Shown piece by piece: positions 28,809 to 37,603 of a stretch of 51,183 nt of DNA (positions within the stretch are counted from its first letter, which is position 1; each line of letters begins with the position of its first letter). This stretch comes from Neisseria sp. MVDL19-042950. Its GTDB lineage: Bacteria > Pseudomonadota > Gammaproteobacteria > Burkholderiales > Neisseriaceae. The position numbers were made by a program, and so were the translations under genes. The DNA is taken from positions 1-51,183 of the forward strand of contig NZ_JAUKWH010000015.1 in assembly GCF_030504625.1 (NCBI RefSeq). Direction: 5' to 3'. Under the pieces are notes generated by a model that saw nothing but the letters and a program-made list of their open reading frames with translations, made no database searches and had not been told where the DNA came from.

Positions 28809-28842
28809 GAGGCCGTCTGAAAAAGTTTTTCAGACGGCCTCT
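28809..28842 (+). terminator. DUS-pair terminator after cycP
   Basis: Arms 28809-28824 and 28826-28841 pair over 16 bases, 28 bases after the cycP stop, with T-rich flank. Two further single DUS copies (near 28887 and 28914) precede glnE. Confidence 0.85.
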
Positions 28843-28942
28843 TTGCATACTTTCATCCAGCCGTTTCCCCCGCCGCTACCACGCTTTCAGACGGCCTCAA
28901 ACATTGCTATGATAAGCCGTCTGAAACCTGTTTGTGCCCGTC

Positions 28943-31636
28943 ATGAACCCTATCGAAAACGCCCGCCACCATTCCCAATATCTTTCGCGCCATCTCGACA
29001 ACGGCAATCTGCAACCCGACATCCTCAACCCGATGCTGGAAAAAACATTGGGCAGCGAAGATTTCCAAGCCTTCGCCGATTGGGGGCAAATCCAAGCCGA
29101 CGAAAACGAAGCCGAACTCGCCCGCCAACTGCGCCGTTTGCGCCGCTATGTGATGGCGCAGATTATCGTGTGCGACATCAACCGCATCAGCAATTTGTCC
29201 GAAGTTACCCGCACGATTACGCTGTTTGCCGATTTTGCCGTCAACACTGTACTGGATTTCGCCCATGCTTATTATCGGGATATGTACGGCACGCCGATCG
29301 GCCGTTACAGTAACGAGCCGCAGTTTCTGAGCGTGGTGGCGATGGGCAAGGCGGGCGGTTATGAATTGAACGTGTCGTCCGACCTCGATCTGATTTTTAT
29401 TTATCCCGAGTCGGGCGACACCGACGGCAAACGCGAGCGCAGCAATCAGGAATTTTTTACCAAAGTCGGCCAGAAGCTGATTACGCTGTTGAACGACATC
29501 ACCGAAGACGGGCAGGTATTCCGCATCGACATGCGTTTGCGGCCGGACGGCGACAGCGGCGCGCTGGTGTTGAGCGAAACCGCGTTGGAACAATACCTGA
29601 TTCAGCAGGGGCGCGAGTGGGAGCGTTACGCATGGTGCAAAGGCCGCGTGGTTACGCCGCACGCCAACAGCATCCGCGCGTTGGTGCGCCCGTTTGTGTT
29701 CCGCAAATACCTCGATTTCAACGCCTACGAAGGCATGCGCGGGCTGCACCGGCAAATCCGCAGCGAAGTGAACCGCAAGGGCATGGCCGACAATGTGAAA
29801 CTCGGCGCTGGCGGCATCCGTGAAATCGAATTCATCGCCCAGATTTTCCAGCTTATCCGCGGCGGCCAAGTGCGCGCACTGCAATTGAAAGGCACGCAGG
29901 AAACCCTGCTCAAGCTCGCCGAACTGAACATGCTCGACCGCCAAACCGTGCAGATGCTGCTCGAAGCCTACCGCTTTTTGCGCGATGTCGAACACCGCCT
30001 GCAATACTGGGACGACCAGCAAACCCAAACCCTGCCCGACAATCCCGAACAACAACAGCGGCTGGCCGAAAGCATGGGCTTTGCCGACTACGCCGCGTTT
30101 TCAGACGGCCTCGACCGATACCGCCGCCAAGTGAACGCCGTGTTCAACGAAATCCTTGCCGAACCCGACGAACAGCCGCAGGCGCAGGCCAACGGCTGGC
30201 AATGTATCTGGCAGCAAAACGCCGACGAAGAAACCCGCTCCGGCCGTTTGGTGGAACACGGCTTCGATGCCGTCTTAATCGGCCGGCGGCTCGACCAGAT
30301 CCGCAACAGCGGCAAATACCGCCACCTTTCCGCCCAAGCCCAACCGCGTTTCGATGCCGTGATTCCGCTGTTGGCGCAGGCCGCCGCTACCCAACCCGAC
30401 CCCACCGTTACCCTGCTGCGGCTACTGGATTTTCTCGAAAACATCAGCCGCCGCTCGTCGTATCTCGCCTTTCTGCACGAGCACCCGCAAGCCCTGCAAC
30501 GGCTGGCCGACATCATGGGGCAAAGCTCGTGGGTGTCCGGCTACCTGATGAAGCACCCGATTCTGCTCGACGAGTTGCTCAGCGCACAATTGATGGACAC
30601 CGGCTATAACTGGCCGAAACTTGCTGCCGAGCTTTCAGACGGCCTCCGCAATGCCGCAGGCGACACCGAAGCGCAAATGGACGTATTGCGCCGTTTCCAG
30701 CACGCCCAAGTGTTCCGCCTCGCCGTGCAGGACTTGGCCGGCTTGTGGACGGTGGAAGCCTTGTCCGACCAACTTTCCGCGCTGGCCGACACCATCCTTG
30801 CCGCCGCCATGCCCGCCGTGTGGGCCGACACCCCGAAAACCCACACCGACACCCCGCAAATCGGCATCATCGGCTACGGCAAACTCGGCGGCAAAGAGCT
30901 GGGCTACACCTCCGATTTGGACTTGGTGTACGTGTATGACGACCCGCACCCCGACGCGCCCGACGTGTACGCCCGTTTCGCCCGCCGCCTCACCAACTGG
31001 CTTTCCGCCGCCACCGGCGCGGGCACGCTGTACGAAGTCGATTTGCGCCTGCGGCCGAACGGCGACAGCGGTTTCCTCACCCACAGCATCGCCGCATTTG
31101 AAAAATACCAGCGCGAAAACGCGTGGACGTGGGAACACCAATCGCTCACCCGCGCCCGCTTCATCTGCGGCAAACCCGAAATCGACACCGCCTTCGACAC
31201 ACTGCGCACCGAAATCCTCACCCGTCCGCGCAACCGGGCCGAACTCGCCCGCGAAATCATCGCCATGCGCGAAAAAATGTTCCCCACCCATCCGCCCGAA
31301 GACAACGATGTCAAATATGCCCGCGGCGGCGTGGTCGATGTGGAATTCATCGTGCAATACCTGATACTGGCTTATGCGGGCGAACATCCGCAACTGCTCG
31401 ACAACTACGGCAACATCGCCTTGCTCAATATCGCCGCCGATGCCGGTTTGATAGATAAAACACTGGCCGAACAATCGCGCACCGCCTACCGTTTCTACCG
31501 CCAACAGCAACACAACACCAAGCTGCGCGATGCGGACAAACCGGAAATAAACGGGCAGATACGCTCGTATTACGACAGCGTGAGAAAGCTGTGGGAACAG
31601 GTGTTTGGGGAAGAGGTAAGGTTTGAGGCCGTCTGA
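28943..31636 (+). CDS. glnE: Bifunctional glutamine synthetase adenylyltransferase/deadenylase
   Basis: The predicted protein of about 897 residues controls glutamine synthetase by reversible adenylylation. Two nucleotidyltransferase domains are visible: the N-terminal one has GKAGGYELNVSSDLDLIF and the C-terminal one GYGKLGGKELGYTSDLDLVYVY, each followed by a RLRP(D/N)GDSG motif and a GlnD/GlnE-type regulatory helical domain. A GTG at 28934 would add three residues. Two in-frame DUS copies encode SDGL (near 30100 and 30634). glnA and glnB are not in the window. Confidence 0.96.
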   Translation: MNPIENARHHSQYLSRHLDNGNLQPDILNPMLEKTLGSEDFQAFADWGQIQADENEAELARQLRRLRRYVMAQIIVCDINRISNLSEVTRTITLFADFAVNTVLDFAHAYYRDMYGTPIGRYSNEPQFLSVVAMGKAGGYELNVSSDLDLIFIYPESGDTDGKRERSNQEFFTKVGQKLITLLNDITEDGQVFRIDMRLRPDGDSGALVLSETALEQYLIQQGREWERYAWCKGRVVTPHANSIRALVRPFVFRKYLDFNAYEGMRGLHRQIRSEVNRKGMADNVKLGAGGIREIEFIAQIFQLIRGGQVRALQLKGTQETLLKLAELNMLDRQTVQMLLEAYRFLRDVEHRLQYWDDQQTQTLPDNPEQQQRLAESMGFADYAAFSDGLDRYRRQVNAVFNEILAEPDEQPQAQANGWQCIWQQNADEETRSGRLVEHGFDAVLIGRRLDQIRNSGKYRHLSAQAQPRFDAVIPLLAQAAATQPDPTVTLLRLLDFLENISRRSSYLAFLHEHPQALQRLADIMGQSSWVSGYLMKHPILLDELLSAQLMDTGYNWPKLAAELSDGLRNAAGDTEAQMDVLRRFQHAQVFRLAVQDLAGLWTVEALSDQLSALADTILAAAMPAVWADTPKTHTDTPQIGIIGYGKLGGKELGYTSDLDLVYVYDDPHPDAPDVYARFARRLTNWLSAATGAGTLYEVDLRLRPNGDSGFLTHSIAAFEKYQRENAWTWEHQSLTRARFICGKPEIDTAFDTLRTEILTRPRNRAELAREIIAMREKMFPTHPPEDNDVKYARGGVVDVEFIVQYLILAYAGEHPQLLDNYGNIALLNIAADAGLIDKTLAEQSRTAYRFYRQQQHNTKLRDADKPEINGQIRSYYDSVRKLWEQVFGEEVRFEAV

Positions 31637-31647
31637 AAACCCGACGG

Positions 31648-31718
31648 CAGGGCGGGCGTCGCCGCCTGCCGTAATTTGTGTGCGTGCGGATAAGCGACGG
31701 GCAAAAGTGCCCGCCCTG
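31648..31718. repeat. GGGCGGGC inverted-repeat element, copy B
   Basis: Arms CAGGGCGGGC (31648-31657) and its complement (31709-31718) enclose a core that looks like a diverged copy of the element at 27160-27259, including a shared TTTGTG stretch. It fills the gap between convergent glnE and the amidase gene, where it may act as a two-way terminator. A single DUS lies at 31626, across the glnE stop. Confidence 0.7.
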
Positions 31719-31719
31719 T

Positions 31720-32523
31720 TTACATGCAGCGGTGTTTCAGTGCGGGCAAACGGTTGCGGACGCTTTGCAGCCGTGCGGCATCGAGTTCGGCCATTACCAT
31801 GCCTTCGCCTTCGGGCAGCACGTCGAGCACTTCGCCCCACGGGTCGATGATCATGCTGTGCCCGAACGTGCGCCGTCCGCTTTCATGCAAACCGCCTTGT
31901 GCCGCGGCGACAACGTAGCATTGGTTTTCCACCGCACGGGCACGCAGCAGCAACTCCCAATGCGCCAGTCCGGTGGTGTAGGTGAAAGCGGCGGGCAACA
32001 GCAGTACGTCGAACGGCAGTTGGGCGCGGAAAAATTCGGGAAAGCGCACGTCGTAGCAAATGCCTGAGGCCAAACGGATGCCGTCGGCAGACAGTTCGGG
32101 CGCGTTGGAACCTGCCGCGATGGTGTCGGCTTCGGCATAGCTTTCGCCCAAGCCGGAATAGCCGAACAGGTGCATTTTGTTGTAGGCACCGATGCATTCG
32201 CCGCTGCGGTCGTAAACCTGCATGGTGTTGAATACTTTGTTTTTATCCGGGCTTTGCAGCGGTATGGTGCCGCCGAACAGCACGATGCCGTTTTGTCGGG
32301 CGGCTTCGCTTAAGGCCGTCTGAAAAACACCGTTGCCCAAAGGCTCGGCAAAAGCAAGTTTGTCGGTGTCTTTCACACCCATCAGCGGCCAGTATTCGGG
32401 CAGCAGCACCCACGCCGCTCCGCGTGCGGCGGCTTCGGATACCAAACGGCGCATGGTTTGCAGATTCTCTTCGGGGCGGGTGCCCGAAACCATTTGAACG
32501 GCGGCAACGCGAACGGTATGCAT
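31720..32523 (-). CDS. Carbon-nitrogen hydrolase (Nit/omega-amidase type)
   Basis: The 267-residue nitrilase-superfamily amidase has the catalytic triad Glu43 (LPEYW), Lys116 (YNKMHLF) and Cys156 (GICYDVRFPEF). The sequence is closest in style to Nit1-type deaminated-glutathione amidases, which repair a transamination by-product; the substrate is inferred. An in-frame DUS near 32314 encodes part of GVFQTAL. The ATG has a GGAG upstream on the minus strand. Confidence 0.88.
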   Translation of the reverse strand: MHTVRVAAVQMVSGTRPEENLQTMRRLVSEAAARGAAWVLLPEYWPLMGVKDTDKLAFAEPLGNGVFQTALSEAARQNGIVLFGGTIPLQSPDKNKVFNTMQVYDRSGECIGAYNKMHLFGYSGLGESYAEADTIAAGSNAPELSADGIRLASGICYDVRFPEFFRAQLPFDVLLLPAAFTYTTGLAHWELLLRARAVENQCYVVAAAQGGLHESGRRTFGHSMIIDPWGEVLDVLPEGEGMVMAELDAARLQSVRNRLPALKHRCM

Positions 32524-32641
32524 GGTTTTCTCCTTTTTTCAGACGGCCTGACGGCTTCACGTTCATCTTTTGCTTTTATTATGATTTATTTACGGCAGTT
32601 CTGTTACACTTTTTCAATTTATCGATAGGGGATATGCAAGT

Positions 32642-32947
32642 ATGAAAAAATCCATTCTGATTCTGGTGGCGGCATTACCGGCGCTTGCGCTGGCGGATGT
32701 CGAGCTTTACGGCAACATCCGCAGCGGAGTGAGCGTGTCGCAGGTGAAAACGGATACCCAACGCTACACCCGCACGTCGGTTGATGATTTCGGCAGCTAC
32801 ATCGGCTTCAAAGGTTCGCATCCGATCGGTGGCGGCAATAATGTGATCTGGCAGTTTGAACAGGATATGCCGGTGGGTAAAAGCGGTTCTCTGCGGGAAT
32901 ATTTCCGTGAGAAAAAGAAAAACAGTGTGCTGCGGACGGGAGATTGA
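32642..32947 (+). pseudogene. Truncated neisserial porin remnant
   Basis: The 101-residue frame begins with a signal peptide (cleavage ALA-DV, after residue 18). It continues as a neisserial porin: DVELYGNIRSGV, FGSYIGFKGSHPIGGG, NNVIWQFEQD. The stretch that should read [21 protein letters not shown] in PorB-type porins is shortened to REYFREKKKNS, then VLRTGD and a stop. About two thirds of a normal porin (around 330 residues) is missing, so no beta barrel can form. A good ribosome-binding site (AGGGGA) remains. The remnant lies at the left border of the DUS-free accessory block. Confidence 0.82.
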
Positions 32948-32967
32948 ATGTAGGCGTATCATGGCAG

Positions 32968-33001
32968 GAGGCCGTCTGAAAAGGGGTTTTCAGACGGCCT
33001 C
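32968..33001 (+). terminator. DUS-pair hairpin after the porin remnant
   Basis: Arms 32968-32982 and 32987-33001 (15 bp, 4-base loop) lie 20 bases after the remnant's stop. It is the last complete DUS until 42,307. Confidence 0.85.
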
Positions 33002-33206
33002 GATCGTATTTGCGGGAAATCCTGTTAAGGGGGCGGAGGGTTACGGTATTAGACAGGTGGCATAGAAATATGCCGCTTACTTTTTTAAAATATTGTAAAA
33101 TAAAGATTATTATATTTTTTTGAACGTAAATTAATTTGTCAATCCGAAACTTTTGCCATGTAATTCCATCAGATTAATTCTAAAAAACAAATAGGGAGTA
33201 TTGCGC

Positions 33207-34064
33207 ATGAGAGATTATCACGCCAAACAGCAATACCGGCATGTCTATGATATGGGAAATGAATTTATACTCTTTCACAAGGAAGGAATACCGTCTAAAG
33301 GGTTGCGGAACCGGTTCCATCCTTATACCCGGCTGATTTTTTCGGGAAACAGCTCTTTGCCGGTAATGGTCGGCGGGGATAACGAATTTACTTTGCCGCC
33401 TAAAACCGTTTTGTTTTTATCACCTTATATGCTTTACAGCATCTTGCCCCGCCAAGAAAAAACCAACAGTTTATTGCTTAATCTCTGCTCTTTCGGTTTG
33501 AATGTTACCGCTTCTCCATTCTGGGAAAATGTCCGCGGACTTTTGGAAAGTGGGAAATCGGGTCTGCATTATCCTGAAGATAAATCCGATTTTATTTATC
33601 GGGTTTATAATGAAATTGAAAATGGGTTCGGCCTCAAAAATTTGTCTAAAATCATTGAGCTGTTGGATCATCTAACGACATACATGCCGCAAAACAGCAT
33701 TGTGGACAAACTGTGCAACATCCATCAAAACAATTTGCAGTTTTGCCAGACCGCTAACGAATACATTTATTCGCACTTGCATTGCAAAGGCATGGTCAGT
33801 GAAATAGCCAAGCAATCGCATATGTCGGTATCCAGCTTCCATCAGAAATTCCGCCAGCATTTCAAAGAGTCGTTTCATAGCTATTTGTTGAAACAAAAGA
33901 TTCATTTGGCTTGCAACCTGTTATCGACCACGTCGATGACGGTGGCCGAAATTGCGGAAGAGCTGAATTTCAATTCACCTTCCCACTTTACCGTTATTTT
34001 CAAGCAGCATCGGCAAACAACTCCGGGAGCCTACCGTACTCAGGCAATGCGGTTGAAAAACTGA
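33207..34064 (+). CDS. AraC-family transcriptional regulator
   Basis: The predicted 285-residue protein has an N-terminal cupin-like sensor half and a C-terminal AraC/XylS domain with two helix-turn-helix motifs: MVSEIAKQSHMSVSSFHQKFRQHF and MTVAEIAEELNFNSPSHFTVIFKQH, then TPGAYR. An AGGGAG site precedes the ATG at 33207. The 205 bases upstream are very AT-rich. The gene converges on the ProP-like transporter and is the only regulator near the creatininase/amidinotransferase cluster, so it is the likely controller; the effector is unknown. Confidence 0.9.
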   Translation: MRDYHAKQQYRHVYDMGNEFILFHKEGIPSKGLRNRFHPYTRLIFSGNSSLPVMVGGDNEFTLPPKTVLFLSPYMLYSILPRQEKTNSLLLNLCSFGLNVTASPFWENVRGLLESGKSGLHYPEDKSDFIYRVYNEIENGFGLKNLSKIIELLDHLTTYMPQNSIVDKLCNIHQNNLQFCQTANEYIYSHLHCKGMVSEIAKQSHMSVSSFHQKFRQHFKESFHSYLLKQKIHLACNLLSTTSMTVAEIAEELNFNSPSHFTVIFKQHRQTTPGAYRTQAMRLKN

Positions 34065-34087
34065 TTCGTTTGCGCATTTATGAAAAC

Positions 34088-34114
34088 AGGCGGCGGGCTT
34101 TTTGCCCGCCGCCT
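34088..34114. terminator. Bidirectional GC-rich terminator
   Basis: An 11-bp perfect stem (34088-34098 and 34104-34114) with a TTTTT loop lies between the convergent AraC and transporter genes. It is not DUS-based; its GCGGGC/GCCCGC arms resemble the ends of the elements at 27160 and 31648. Confidence 0.85.
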
Positions 34115-34149
34115 TGTTCACAGTTTGTTTGTCTTTATATCATTAAGGT

Positions 34150-35526
34150 TTATTCGGGTGTGTTAATCACCTTGCCGGTTTCTTCGTCTATTTCCACTTC
34201 CTCGCCCAATAATTCATCATTGGCGGTTTCTTTACTGAACATAATCGCTATAAGTGCGATAACCGCAATACCTGCCAAATACCATGCAGGCGCAAGTTGG
34301 TTGCCGGTTTCGTAAATCAATGTTGTGGCAACCAAAGGTGCCGTACCGCCGAGCAAGGCGTTACCGAGGTTGAAACACAAAGCAAAGCCGCTGAAGCGTA
34401 ATGACGTGGGGAAGATTTCGGTTAGGAAACCGGGCAAAGTACCGTCGTTCATGGCCAATATGGCACCAAACACCACCATAACCACCAAGGTTAAAATAAA
34501 ACTTCCCGTTTCTAACAACATAAACAGCGGTACGGATAACACGATGAAGGCAATACAGGCGCAAGTCAGCATGGTTTTCCGTCCGTAAAGGTCGGATAAA
34601 TGCCCCATCATGAAAATAAAACCGATATAAGTTAAGAGTGATACGCTGGAAGCAATAAACGAAGAAGTTTCGCTCATATGCAATTCGGTGCTCAAATAAG
34701 TGGGCATGTAGCTTAAAGTAGTATAAAAAGCAACGGCGTTCAAAGCTACGACACCGCAGGCGATGAAGATTTGGCGCCGGTAACCGATAACCAAACGGTA
34801 AATCGGCAAATGTCGTTGTTGGCGGTGTTCAAGGCGTTCTTCCATTTCACGGAACACCGGAGTGTCTTCAAGATGCAGGCGGATATACCGTCCGACCAAG
34901 CCGAAAGGTGCAGCCAGTAGAAACGGCAAACGCCAACCCCAGCTATGCAGTTGTTCATCACTTAAGATGGCATACAGTAAAGCAACCAGTAAAGAGCCGA
35001 GCAATAAGCCGCTGGCCGTGCTGGCGGGAACCAAACTGGTATAAAGCCCGCGTTGATGCGGCGGTGCGTATTCGGCAAGAAATGCCGCGGCTCCCGCATA
35101 TTCTCCGGATGCGGAGAAGCCTTGTACAAAACGGATTATCAGCAACAATAAGGGAGCAACGAATCCGACTTGTTCGTAAGTCGGCAGAAAAGCGATACAG
35201 AACGTTGCGGCCGACATGATTAAAATCGACCATGACAATGCCGCACGGCGTCCGTATCTGTCTCCCCATTGTCCCCACACGATACCGCCAATCGGGCGGA
35301 TGATAAATGAAATAGCAAAAACAGCATATGCGGCAATCAAACCGATTGTTTTATCTTCAGACGGGAAAAACACAACGGCAATAATGGCGGCAAGATATCC
35401 GTAGGCGGCATAATCGAACCATTCGACAAAATTACCGATAAAGCTCGAAACCGCCGCCTTGCGTAAAGCACTGCGCTCGCTTTCCGAGAGCTGTGCAGTA
35501 TGGTGGGAAGGGTTGATGGCAGACAT
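34150..35526 (-). CDS. MFS transporter, metabolite:H+ symporter (ProP-like)
   Basis: The 458-residue protein has 12 predicted helices and clear MHS-family motifs: GNFVEWFDYAAYGYLA in helix 1, IRPIGGIVWGQWGDRYGRR, QGFSASGEYAGAA and WGWRLPFLLA. It resembles ProP, the proline/glycine betaine:H+ importer, but lacks the ProP C-terminal coiled coil that senses osmotic strength. The acidic tail (GEEVEIDEETG) is different. Being next to creatininase, a betaine-like substrate such as creatine or creatinine is an attractive inference. A good promoter lies 127 bases upstream. Confidence 0.9.
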   Translation of the reverse strand: MSAINPSHHTAQLSESERSALRKAAVSSFIGNFVEWFDYAAYGYLAAIIAVVFFPSEDKTIGLIAAYAVFAISFIIRPIGGIVWGQWGDRYGRRAALSWSILIMSAATFCIAFLPTYEQVGFVAPLLLLIIRFVQGFSASGEYAGAAAFLAEYAPPHQRGLYTSLVPASTASGLLLGSLLVALLYAILSDEQLHSWGWRLPFLLAAPFGLVGRYIRLHLEDTPVFREMEERLEHRQQRHLPIYRLVIGYRRQIFIACGVVALNAVAFYTTLSYMPTYLSTELHMSETSSFIASSVSLLTYIGFIFMMGHLSDLYGRKTMLTCACIAFIVLSVPLFMLLETGSFILTLVVMVVFGAILAMNDGTLPGFLTEIFPTSLRFSGFALCFNLGNALLGGTAPLVATTLIYETGNQLAPAWYLAGIAVIALIAIMFSKETANDELLGEEVEIDEETGKVINTPE

Positions 35527-35652
35527 GATTTTCTCCTTGGTTTCGTTATTTCACATTCCGAACAGAAGGAAGTGCCGGTTGTTATGCACTTACCCATAGC
35601 AGTCAGTAATCAGAAAGCTACCAGGTATGAAAATTCCATCTACACGTTAAAT

Positions 35653-35681
35653 TTTATAAATAGTATGAACATACCGTGCAA
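35653..35681 (-). promoter_or_regulatory. Promoter of the ProP-like transporter
   Basis: On the minus strand TTGCAC (35676-35681), a 17-base spacer and TATAAA (35653-35658) form a good sigma-70 promoter. It implies a leader of about 120 bases before the start at 35526, so the transporter can be expressed apart from the genes upstream of it. Confidence 0.65.
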
Positions 35682-35706
35682 ACACATGGCAACCGGATTG
35701 AATCAA

Positions 35707-36678
35707 TCAGCCTACTTCCTTCGCTCTTGTCATTTCGGTTGCCTGAGCACCTTTGCGGGAGAAAAGGCTTACCAACACTTCGCTCATACCGCCGATAATA
35801 ATCAAGGCACCCCCGATTAATTGGGCGGGGCTCATGGCTTCGCCGTACACCATCCAACCGATGAAAACGGCGGCTACAACGCACTCCCAATACGATACGC
35901 ATGCGAACTCTACGGCTTTCAGATGGCGTGTGGCGATGGTACAGGTACCTAACGCGCCGAAACCGCATACGAAACCGATGCCGATCCACCACAACCAGTC
36001 AGTGCTTGTCATTTGGCTTACGGTTGGTTTTGTGAAAACAAACAGAGCCACGATACCGATTAAAGCGAAAATAAAATTCCAAAATGCACGGGTATCTCCG
36101 GGTACTTCGGTGCGGAACCGGTTAAAGAATAGAAACAGACCGTAACCAAGACCGGAATAAAGAGCCAACATGTCTCCTACGAAAGTTTCCGAAGAAAATT
36201 TCATATCAAATTGCAAGCCGTTTACGCTGTCATAACTTACCAGCCCGACGATCAACAGCATACCGGCAAATACAGCCGCCACCGATGCCCATGTAACCCA
36301 GCGCATTTTCTCTTTCAGGAAAATAACGGCCAGCAAAGTAGAAATGATTGGACCGATATAAATAAAGAATACGGCATTGGCAATCGAAGTAAGCTGGGTT
36401 GCCGCAACGTATGCCGACAAGCAGTTGCCCATAAAGAAACCGCTGGCAATCATGTGCCAAGAAAGTTTAAATGTTTTCAAATCTGATAACTTGCCTCTTG
36501 CTCCGATAATCATCAAAAACAAGATAGCGCCGAAAGCCATACGGGAGAGGGCGATAAAATCGCCTTGTGCATTAATGTGGCGTGCGAAAAAACCAACGAA
36601 GCCCATCAATGTGGCAGCGATAAAGGCATTCACAAAGCCGATTTTCTTGTTAATCGGTGAACTGACTTGTGTGCTCAT
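35707..36678 (-). CDS. EamA/DMT-family transporter, paralogue 1
   Basis: The 323-residue protein has about ten predicted transmembrane helices in two EamA repeats, as in drug/metabolite exporters (RhaT/YdcZ type). It shares segments with the second EamA protein at 37604-38596 (FAR.I.A.GDFIA, STLLAVIFLKE versus STVLASIFLKE, YGLFLFFNRFRTE versus YGLYLFVSRYRTD). It is downstream of creatininase on the same strand, separated by 119 bases with a GC hairpin. The substrate is unknown; an exporter of a guanidino or amino compound is a possibility. Confidence 0.88.
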   Translation of the reverse strand: MSTQVSSPINKKIGFVNAFIAATLMGFVGFFARHINAQGDFIALSRMAFGAILFLMIIGARGKLSDLKTFKLSWHMIASGFFMGNCLSAYVAATQLTSIANAVFFIYIGPIISTLLAVIFLKEKMRWVTWASVAAVFAGMLLIVGLVSYDSVNGLQFDMKFSSETFVGDMLALYSGLGYGLFLFFNRFRTEVPGDTRAFWNFIFALIGIVALFVFTKPTVSQMTSTDWLWWIGIGFVCGFGALGTCTIATRHLKAVEFACVSYWECVVAAVFIGWMVYGEAMSPAQLIGGALIIIGGMSEVLVSLFSRKGAQATEMTRAKEVG

Positions 36679-36768
36679 GGTTGCTTCTCCAAAGATTGAA
36701 AATATAAGGGGGAAATCTTTACTGTCCCATTTTGGATTTATGCTCTTATTCCTATAAATAACCCGGGC

Positions 36769-36788
36769 AGGGCGGAATAACCCGCCCT
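36769..36788. terminator. Small GC hairpin after creatininase
   Basis: AGGGCGG and CCGCCCT flank a short AT loop between the creatininase stop (36798, minus) and the downstream transporter gene. It may attenuate read-through. It shares the GGGCGG/CCGCCC arms of the other non-DUS elements. Confidence 0.55.
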
Positions 36789-36797
36789 ACTATCAGG

Positions 36798-37571
36798 TCA
36801 AGCGCCCAAGCCGAACTCGGTGCGGATAGCCTCAGCCATTTTTGATGAAGCAGTTTCCAGCAAAATTCGGCCTTTTTCTTTCGTGGCGTTTGCTGCTGAA
36901 GACAGGCAGCCGGAAGGAGGGGTCAGCTCCGGTTTTATAGGCAGAATATCGTAGTTCGGCAATTGCGCTGGCGGGCCGTCCATTACCGCATCCATATCTA
37001 CCATTTCAGGGTGCAGCAAAAGCATCAGTGAAGTTTCTAAAACGCCGCCGTGTTCCAAGTCCCAGCCGGTAAAGCCTTCCGGATACAGGCGTGCAATCGT
37101 GGCATCGTCTACAAAATCCCAATACGACATCAACAAGGCTTTTATTTCGATACCGTCGCGTTTGAGTTCGCGGATTGCCGTATCGACACCTTCAAACAGA
37201 AACTGGTAGTTCTCGTAATGCCCATTGCAGAAAACGAATCTGCGCACACCGTGGGCGGCTAATTCCAATGTAATTTCACGAGCAAGGGCAATGAACGTCG
37301 CACCGCTCAGAGAAGTCGTACCGGCCAAATGGTAACCGCCGCCCGAGCGTTGTTGGGATTTATAACCGAAAGAAAGGGCAGGGCCGACAAGTCCACCGAT
37401 ACGCTCTGCCACGGCTGTTGCCACATCGGTGGATAAAAGTTCGTCTACATTCATCGGCATATGCGGGCCGTGCTGCTCAAGCGCACCTACGGGAACAACG
37501 ACAACGGGGTTTTCTTTCACACGGTCTCGATATTCAAAAGCATTCATCTGCTTCATATTGATGTTAGCCAT
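36798..37571 (-). CDS. Creatininase (creatinine amidohydrolase)
   Basis: The 257-residue enzyme is expected to interconvert creatinine and creatine by ring opening. It matches Pseudomonas putida creatininase along its whole length. The metal ligands and active-site residues are present: Glu32, His34, Asp43, His118 and Glu120 (GALEQHG, NVDELL, NGHYEN), with Trp151, Trp170 and His174 lining the substrate site (SYWDFV, GWDLEHGG). The loop KSQQRSGGG is also conserved. These last residues set true creatininases apart from the wider superfamily (for example the mycofactocin or riboflavin-pathway members). It lies 32 bases after an EamA transporter, and GAGGTAAC precedes its ATG. No creatinase is in the window. 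Confidence 0.92.
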   Translation of the reverse strand: MANINMKQMNAFEYRDRVKENPVVVVPVGALEQHGPHMPMNVDELLSTDVATAVAERIGGLVGPALSFGYKSQQRSGGGYHLAGTTSLSGATFIALAREITLELAAHGVRRFVFCNGHYENYQFLFEGVDTAIRELKRDGIEIKALLMSYWDFVDDATIARLYPEGFTGWDLEHGGVLETSLMLLLHPEMVDMDAVMDGPPAQLPNYDILPIKPELTPPSGCLSSAANATKEKGRILLETASSKMAEAIRTEFGLGA

Positions 37572-37603
37572 AATGTTACCTCTTCAATATCTTCGTTAAC
37601 CCA

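Noticed and set aside
28907-30055. 382-codon open frame antisense to glnE
   Set aside because: The glnE frame has full-length family motifs; the antisense product shows no domain and is rich in His/Gln/Val from codon bias.
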